Made by a program: the position numbers and the translations under genes. The notes beneath the pieces are model-generated. The model did no database searches and was not told where the DNA came from. It was given only the letters and a program-made list of their open reading frames with translations. This document shows positions 46,066 to 50,849 of a stretch of 50,849 nucleotides of DNA, piece after piece. Every line of letters begins with the position of its first letter. Within the stretch, counting starts at the first letter, position 1. Source of the stretch: Anaerobacillus alkalidiazotrophicus (GTDB taxonomy: Bacteria > Bacillota > Bacilli > Bacillales_H > Anaerobacillaceae); assembly GCF_001866055.1 (NCBI RefSeq), contig NZ_MLQS01000001.1:1480882-1531730 (forward strand). The letters are read 5' to 3'.

Positions 46066-47022
46066 ATGCTTAATTTTGATCAAAGATTAGAATTTCAAAA
46101 CAAAAGCAACGATATTTTAACTGTGGGAGAGCTTCTGATTGATATGATTTCTGCAGATTATGATGATGATTTTGATTGTGATACGTTTCATAAGTTTTTT
46201 GGAGGATCCCCATCAAATATTGCTATGAATGTAAAGAAATTAGGTATTCATTCTCTTGTTGCTTCTGCAGTAGGAGAAGATGGGTTAGGAAGATTTTTAA
46301 TTAAGCATTTGAATAACGCTAATATGGATACGAGATGTGTTCAACAAGTTCCATATGCTACAAGTATGGTAGTAGTTTCAAAAAGTAAGAATACTCCTAT
46401 CCCGATATTTTATCGTGAGGCAGACTATCATTTAGAATATACACCGCAACTTGAAGAGGCACTAATGAACTCGAAGATCGTTCATTTTTCTTGTTGGCCT
46501 ATATCGAGAATGCCAGTTCGTAACACGATTGAAAAAGTTATTGAAACAGCAAAAGAGAATAATACGTTAATCTGTTTTGATCCAAATTATCACCCGATGA
46601 TCTGGCAAAAGGGAGAAGACGGTATTGAATATGTTAAATCAGTCATTAGCAAGGTTGACATTGTAAAACCTTCTGAGGATGATGCAGAAAGATTATTTGG
46701 AAAAGATACTAATGAAAATCATATAGAGAAGTTTTTAAAACTTGGGGCGAAACTTGTTATTATGACCTTAGGTAAAGATGGTGCTATTGTTTCTAATGGA
46801 GTAGAAACAATTAAATTAAACACTTTAGCCACAGAAGTAGTTGATACTACAGGAGCAGGTGACGCATTTTGGTCAGGTTTTTATACTGCAGTAGTAAAAG
46901 GATACACGATTAGAGAAGCGTTAAATTTTGGTTTTGCAGTTAGTGCTTATAAGTTGAAATATACAGGTGCAGTTGTCGATTTACCAAAGTTAGAAGAAAT
47001 TAAAGAAATCTATGGAATATAG
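46066..47022 (+). CDS. PfkB-family sugar kinase, probably fructokinase
   Basis: 318 residues from the ATG at 46066, which follows GGGGG by 6 nt; the frame opens earlier with a GTG at 46033. The family signatures are GGSPSNIAMNVKKLG near 47-61 and the anion-hole/catalytic motif DTTGAGDAFWSGF, with the catalytic base Asp266. It is followed 13 nt later by sucrose phosphorylase. The natural reading is that it phosphorylates the released fructose to fructose-6-phosphate. Other PfkB substrates (for example 5-dehydro-2-deoxygluconate) cannot be excluded by sequence alone. Confidence 0.88.
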   Translation: MLNFDQRLEFQNKSNDILTVGELLIDMISADYDDDFDCDTFHKFFGGSPSNIAMNVKKLGIHSLVASAVGEDGLGRFLIKHLNNANMDTRCVQQVPYATSMVVVSKSKNTPIPIFYREADYHLEYTPQLEEALMNSKIVHFSCWPISRMPVRNTIEKVIETAKENNTLICFDPNYHPMIWQKGEDGIEYVKSVISKVDIVKPSEDDAERLFGKDTNENHIEKFLKLGAKLVIMTLGKDGAIVSNGVETIKLNTLATEVVDTTGAGDAFWSGFYTAVVKGYTIREALNFGFAVSAYKLKYTGAVVDLPKLEEIKEIYGI

Positions 47023-47035
47023 GAGGTAATTGAAG

Positions 47036-48505
47036 ATGGCAGTAAAAAATCAAGTACAACTTATCACTTATCCAGATTCAATGGGAGGAGATTTAAAGAC
47101 ACTAAATCAAGTGCTTTTAAATCACTTTTCGGACATTTTTAAAGGTGGTGTGCATATTTTACCACCATTCCCATCTTCAGGGGACAGAGGTTTTGCTCCG
47201 TTAACTTATTTAGAAATTGATCCTAAATTTGGTAATTGGGAAGATGTAAGAGAGATAGGCGAAAACTTTGATGTGTTAGTTGACTTAATGGTTAACCATA
47301 TTTCAAAACAATCTTCTTATTTCCAAGATTTTCTTAAAAAAGGGCGTAAATCAGAATATGCTGATTTATTTCTAACTATAGATAAAATTTGGGAAGATGG
47401 AAACCCAGTGAAAGAAGACATTGATAAAATGTTCTTACGTAGACCATTACCTTATTCAACCTTTACTATTGAAGAAACTGGTGAGGAAGAGAAGGTATGG
47501 ACGACGTTTGGTAAGACGGATCCATCGGAGCAAATTGATTTTGATATAAAATCAGAAAAAGTAAAACAGTTGTTTGTCGACTTCTTTACAAATTTCAAAG
47601 AACAAAATGTAAAAATTGTCAGACTAGATGCAGTTGGATATGTGATTAAAAAACTTGGAACAAGCTGCTTCTTCGTTGAGCCAGAAATTTATGAATTTCT
47701 TGATTGGATTAAGGAGTTAGCGGATTCGTTAGATATTGAATTACTTCCTGAAGTACATTCTCATTATTCAATCCAATACAAGTTGGCAGATCATGGCTGC
47801 TGGATCTATGATTTTATTTTACCGTACAGAATCCTTGATACACTAGTAAATAAGTCGAGCACTGATCTTTGTGAATATCTTAAAGATCGACCTGAAAAGC
47901 AGTTTACAATGCTAGATTGTCATGACGGGATTCCTGTTAAACCAGATCTTGATGATCTTATCGATACAAAAGAGGCAAGAAAATTAGTCGATGTATGTTT
48001 AGAAAGAGGTTCAAATCTTAGTCTGATTTTATCAGATGAGCATAAGGCTGAGGATGGGTTTGATGTTCATCAAATCAGATGTACGTATTACTCTGTTCTT
48101 AATTGTAATGACGATGCATACTTAGCAGCGAGAGCAATTCAATTTTTTGCGCCTGGAGTACCTCAAGTTTATTATGTAGGTCTGCTAGCAGGGGAAAATG
48201 ACGAAGAAAATATTAAAGAAACTGGTGATGGACGTGAAATCAACCGTCACAACTATACCCTTGAAGAAATCGAACAATCATTAGAAAAAGAAACAGTGCA
48301 GAGGCTATTAGAGCTTATTAGATTTAGAAATGAATACGATGCATTTAATGGAGAATTTACAGTTTTAAATTCTGCTAGTGATGAAGTACGACTTTCTTGG
48401 GAAAAAGATGATAAGCAATGCACACTGTTCATTGATCTTAATACGAACAAAACAGTCATTGACTATATTGATGAAAATGGTAAAGAAGTTCAATATATTG
48501 TTTAA
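47036..48505 (+). CDS. gtfA: Sucrose phosphorylase (GH13_18)
   Basis: 489 residues from ATG 47036 (AGGAGG 9 nt upstream). It splits sucrose with phosphate into glucose-1-phosphate and fructose in the cytoplasm. The sequence matches the GH13_18 pattern: VQLITYPDSMGGDLK start, nucleophile Asp198 (VRLDAVGY), acid/base Glu239 (LLPEVHSHY), stabiliser Asp297 (LDCHDGIP), and RRPLPYSTFTI with the GREINRHNY loop seen in true sucrose phosphorylases. It saves one ATP compared with hydrolysis. Unphosphorylated sucrose would have to enter by an ABC system, as in the 40203 operon. Sucrose-6-phosphate phosphorylase is a less likely alternative. Confidence 0.92.
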   Translation: MAVKNQVQLITYPDSMGGDLKTLNQVLLNHFSDIFKGGVHILPPFPSSGDRGFAPLTYLEIDPKFGNWEDVREIGENFDVLVDLMVNHISKQSSYFQDFLKKGRKSEYADLFLTIDKIWEDGNPVKEDIDKMFLRRPLPYSTFTIEETGEEEKVWTTFGKTDPSEQIDFDIKSEKVKQLFVDFFTNFKEQNVKIVRLDAVGYVIKKLGTSCFFVEPEIYEFLDWIKELADSLDIELLPEVHSHYSIQYKLADHGCWIYDFILPYRILDTLVNKSSTDLCEYLKDRPEKQFTMLDCHDGIPVKPDLDDLIDTKEARKLVDVCLERGSNLSLILSDEHKAEDGFDVHQIRCTYYSVLNCNDDAYLAARAIQFFAPGVPQVYYVGLLAGENDEENIKETGDGREINRHNYTLEEIEQSLEKETVQRLLELIRFRNEYDAFNGEFTVLNSASDEVRLSWEKDDKQCTLFIDLNTNKTVIDYIDENGKEVQYIV

Positions 48506-48524
48506 TTATTGAAAACAATAGTGA

Positions 48525-48571
48525 TTCAATCAAAAAAACGAGAGACTTGTGCTCTCGTTTTTTTGATTGAA
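48525..48571 (+). terminator. Terminator of the sucrose phosphorylase operon
   Basis: 20-bp perfect stem (48525-48544 with 48552-48571) with a 7-nt loop; the T-run is part of the descending arm. Confidence 0.88.
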
Positions 48572-48668
48572 TTTTTTAGGATACTTTACTTACGATTACT
48601 ATTTATCCATATAGTTCTAAGCTTCTGCTGCACCAAATTCAGGGTCTTCATCTTGTCACTAAGATGCT

Positions 48669-48704
48669 ATATCTAGTTACGTTGAATCGTTTGTAACTAG
48701 ATAT
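48669..48704. repeat. Hairpin with 12-bp perfect stem beside element copy D
   Basis: ATATCTAGTTAC (48669-48680) pairs exactly with GTAACTAGATAT (48693-48704), 12-nt loop, no T-run. It ends 4 bp before the TTTAT flank of copy D. Confidence 0.6.
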
Positions 48705-48712
48705 GAATTTAT

Positions 48713-48863
48713 CCCACTCTTAAGGGGCAAGTAAGACCCCCACCTCAAAACTTAAGAAAATCAAGTTTAGGTGGGGGATAAACTGCCCCTAAAGGTCCGA
48801 TAAGTTGAACTTCAATCAGTGGGGGATGAAGGAAAACCTCCACTGATTGAAGTTCAGCTTTAT
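48713..48863 (+). mobile_element. Palindromic IS200/IS605-like element, subtype I short form (copy D)
   Basis: 151 nt between the flank TTTAT (48708-48712) and the terminal TTTAT (48859-48863). It matches copy B at both ends but lacks about 60 nt of the middle hairpin (AGAATAACT...AGTTATTCT). The right-end stem is longer here (GTTGAACTTCAATCAGTGG with CCACTGATTGAAGTTCAGC). Inserted upstream of the AlkD-like gene. Confidence 0.78.
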
Positions 48864-48979
48864 GCGGTTTTGTTTGGGGATGATGGAATTGACTTAAGTT
48901 ATAGCTTCGATTAGATGGTATTTTAATTAGTGTAAATGAAATAACTCGAGTGTTTTAAAATGGAAAAGGGAGTGTATTT

Positions 48980-49675
48980 GTGGACTTGAATCCTGGTAAT
49001 GCTGATAATGTTGATAATGCTCTAGCTTCTGTAATCCGAGTATTTGAAGAAAGTAGAAATGATCAGAATGCTATTCTGATGAAAAGGTATATGAAAAATA
49101 AATTTGAATTTTTAGGTATTAAAGCGCCGGAAAGAAGGGAAATTATGCGACCGTTAATGAAGGAAGCTAAGAAATTTCCTAGGGAACAGATGGTTGAATT
49201 TGTGAAGAGGCTTTGGGACTTATCGGAGAGGGAATATCAGTATTTTGCATTAGATTATTTAGAAAAAAATATAAAGGTATTAGTGGAAGAAGATATTCAG
49301 TTTTTGGAGTATCTTATCAAGACGAAATCTTGGTGGGATACAGTTGATATTCTAGCAAGTAAATGTGTCGGATATCATTTTACTAAGTATCCAAATCTAA
49401 TTACTGAATATGGAGTAAGGTGGGCTGTATCGGAGAACATATGGTTACGGAGAACAGCTATACTTTTTCAGTTGAAGTACAAAGAAAAAACGGATAAAGA
49501 ACTATTGTTTCAAATTATTGAAAAGAATGCACATGATGATGAATTCTTTATTCAAAAAGGAATTGGCTGGGCCCTCAGAGAATATTCGAAAACAAATAAG
49601 GAAGAAGTTGCTGCTTTTATTAATAGTCACCCTTTATCAAACTTAAGTAAGAGAGAAGGGAAAAAATATCTATAA
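48980..49675 (+). CDS. DNA alkylation repair protein, AlkD-like
   Basis: 231 residues from GTG 48980, with AAGGGAG 7 nt upstream. All-helical HEAT-like repeat protein of the AlkD/AlkC DNA glycosylase superfamily, which removes N3- and N7-alkylpurines from DNA. Family signs: FLGIKAPERR near the N-terminus, SWWDTVDILAS (Trp and Asp of the active cleft) and IQKGIGWALREYSKTN near the C-terminus. Single gene; an inserted palindromic element lies about 115 bp upstream and may affect its expression. Confidence 0.92.
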   Translation: MDLNPGNADNVDNALASVIRVFEESRNDQNAILMKRYMKNKFEFLGIKAPERREIMRPLMKEAKKFPREQMVEFVKRLWDLSEREYQYFALDYLEKNIKVLVEEDIQFLEYLIKTKSWWDTVDILASKCVGYHFTKYPNLITEYGVRWAVSENIWLRRTAILFQLKYKEKTDKELLFQIIEKNAHDDEFFIQKGIGWALREYSKTNKEEVAAFINSHPLSNLSKREGKKYL

Positions 49676-49912
49676 TAAAAACCGCTACTAGTTCATTTTG
49701 AACTGTTCATTATATTTTTACTTCAGAGGTCGACTTTATTAGGTTAAATCGGGCTAAAGTTTAAACCCTTTGAACTCGTAGGATTTGTAAAAAATAAAAA
49801 AATTCGTGAATGAATTGTACTTAAGCTTTTTTATGACATAATTAACAACAGTGTTTTAGGACTGGTAGGCACTAAAATAACACATGCTATTGCGTAAGGA
49901 GTGTGTTTTTTT

Positions 49913-50473
49913 ATGAGTAATCAACCAACTTGGGAAGAAATCGTAAATTTACGAGAAATATTAAAAGAAACAAATGTTCAATACTGGTTGAATGAAAACT
50001 TATTTACATTTCCTTGGTGGTTTTTACTTATTACAATGATTTTATTTTGGGTTATATGGTGGATAATCGTAGATAAGTCTAAACTTATGGAAATCTTATT
50101 ATATGGAATAATGGCCACAGTGATCGTAATATTATTAGATGTTATAGGGGTTTCACTTATGTTATGGGGATATCCGAACATGTTAACTCCTTTAATCCCT
50201 CCGATATTTGCAATAGACGTTGGTCATCTACCTGTATTGTATATGGCTCTTTATCAATATTTTCCTTCGTGGAAATCATTCTTAGCGGCTATGATAATAG
50301 CAGCTTTCGTTTTTGCATTTATTTTTGAACCCTTTACCGTTTGGTTAGGAATTTACGAATTAAATAATTGGAAATATATTTATTCATTCCCAATTTATAT
50401 TTTGATCGGGGTATTTTTAAAATGGTTATTAATAAAGGTGAAGTGTTTAGAAAGTTATTCATCGTCACAATAA
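49913..50473 (+). CDS. Small multi-spanning membrane protein (CBO0543-like)
   Basis: 186 residues from the ATG at 49913 (AAGGAG about 11 nt upstream). After a hydrophilic N-terminus, about five to six transmembrane segments follow; GYPNMLTPLIPPIFAIDVGHLPVLYMALYQ and FEPFTVWLGIYELNNWKYIYSFPIY recall the CBO0543 family of Bacillaceae membrane proteins. That family has no proven function. A single gene; the preceding spacer (49676-49912) holds only a weak AGTTCA/TGAACT hairpin. Confidence 0.7.
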   Translation: MSNQPTWEEIVNLREILKETNVQYWLNENLFTFPWWFLLITMILFWVIWWIIVDKSKLMEILLYGIMATVIVILLDVIGVSLMLWGYPNMLTPLIPPIFAIDVGHLPVLYMALYQYFPSWKSFLAAMIIAAFVFAFIFEPFTVWLGIYELNNWKYIYSFPIYILIGVFLKWLLIKVKCLESYSSSQ

Positions 50474-50492
50474 CTATGACTTATTATTTAGA

Positions 50493-50603
50493 GTGAAAAG
50501 TGTATTTTTGGGTTGGCAATGGCCACTAAAAGAGGCTCTACTTTGTGGAAATATAAAAGCAAAGATGGAATATTATGATAAAAAAGAGCTAAAACCGAAA
50601 TAA
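50493..50603 (+). other. Short reading frame of doubtful status
   Basis: 36 codons from GTG 50493 (VKSVFLGWQWPLKEALLCGN... to KKELKPK). It reads like a protein tail rather than a start and has no ribosome site, so it may be a gene remnant. Confidence 0.2.
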
Positions 50604-50694
50604 AGTGGTCCCTATGTCAAGGACACTTTGAAAAAAAGGCCTTAAATTTTGATAATTAATATCGTATTCTTCCGTTAAGGAGGAGATACGACAA

Positions 50695-50745
50695 AAGAAC
50701 CAGTAACTCTTCTGCCTCAGAAAGTTACTGGTTCTTAAATTTTAT
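50695..50745 (+). terminator. Terminator-like hairpin
   Basis: AAGAACCAGTAACT with AGTTACTGGTTCTT, 14-nt loop, followed by AAATTTTAT. Confidence 0.7.
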
Positions 50746-50829
50746 CCGTGTCTTAGATGTATTTATGAATAGAAGTTTTATAAAGTCTATTGATAGCTTT
50801 CAAGTATTTATGTTGGGGGAAGGTGTTCC

Positions 50830-50849
50830 GTGTTACGTTCAGAGGTATT
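50830..50849 (+). CDS. Possible start of a gene cut by the window end
   Basis: GTG at 50830 follows GGGGGAAGGTG at a fitting distance; six codons (VLRSEV) are visible. Nothing can be said about the product. Confidence 0.3.

Overview
The window looks like a chromosomal segment of a low-GC, Gram-positive Bacillaceae bacterium. The signs are Bacillus-like ribosome binding sites with many GTG/TTG starts, sigma-A promoters, lipoprotein signal peptides, a YesM/YesN system with a YesL-like protein, a PerR-like box upstream of katG, and MocR/EamA and PucM/UraD genes. No rRNA, tRNA, phage genes, transposase gene or CRISPR array was found. Plant-sugar use dominates.

Layout. (1) 1-7882: a LacI-type regulator (cut by the window start) followed by a promoter with two identical operators, an ABC importer (binding protein plus two permeases, no ATPase) and two cytoplasmic GH32 enzymes: a fructo-oligosaccharide uptake and hydrolysis operon. 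(2) 8190-10965 (minus): an orphan XylF-like binding lipoprotein behind a methyl-accepting chemotaxis protein. (3) 11302-13034: a two-domain flavoprotein gene broken by a palindromic IS200/IS605-like non-autonomous element. (4) 13110-18663: katG with a PerR-like box, a candidate small RNA, a divergent MocR/EamA pair and a small acidic lipoprotein. (5) 19482-21628: an OmpR-type response regulator and its kinase. (6) 21790-26176 (minus): YesM-like kinase, YesN-like regulator and a sugar-binding lipoprotein. (7) 26717-28285: an unassigned multi-spanning membrane protein. (8) 28537-33081: LacI regulator, GH13 alpha-glucosidase and PTS IIBC. (9) 33390-36660: FAD oxidoreductase, UraD, HIU hydrolase and the wreck of an ABC ATPase gene (late urate degradation). 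(10) 37151-39541: a lone DRE-TIM aldolase and a membrane-anchored RbsB-like protein. (11) 40203-48505: binding protein, two permeases, YesL-like protein, GH13 enzyme, then a PfkB sugar kinase and sucrose phosphorylase. (12) 48980-50473: AlkD-like protein and a small membrane protein; a possible partial CDS starts at the right edge.

How it works together. Three sugar modules are present: GH32 (fructans), PTS+GH13 and ABC+GH13 with sucrose phosphorylase/sugar kinase. The last two share a 14-bp palindromic operator close to TGGTAACGATACCA, which suggests one LacI-type regulator, most likely the one at 28537, controls both. Sucrose phosphorylase plus the kinase would turn sucrose into glucose-1-phosphate and fructose-6-phosphate. 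The YesM/YesN cluster carries a binding protein paralogous to that of the 40203 operon, so it may sense the same sugars.

The most notable structure is a dispersed palindromic element family (at least eight whole or partial copies, 50 to about 236 nt) with a TTTAT-type motif at the left flank and right end. Removing exactly the stretch between the two TTTAT motifs from the copy at 11350-11561 restores an open flavoprotein frame, which defines the element ends and points to IS200/IS605-type single-strand transposition.
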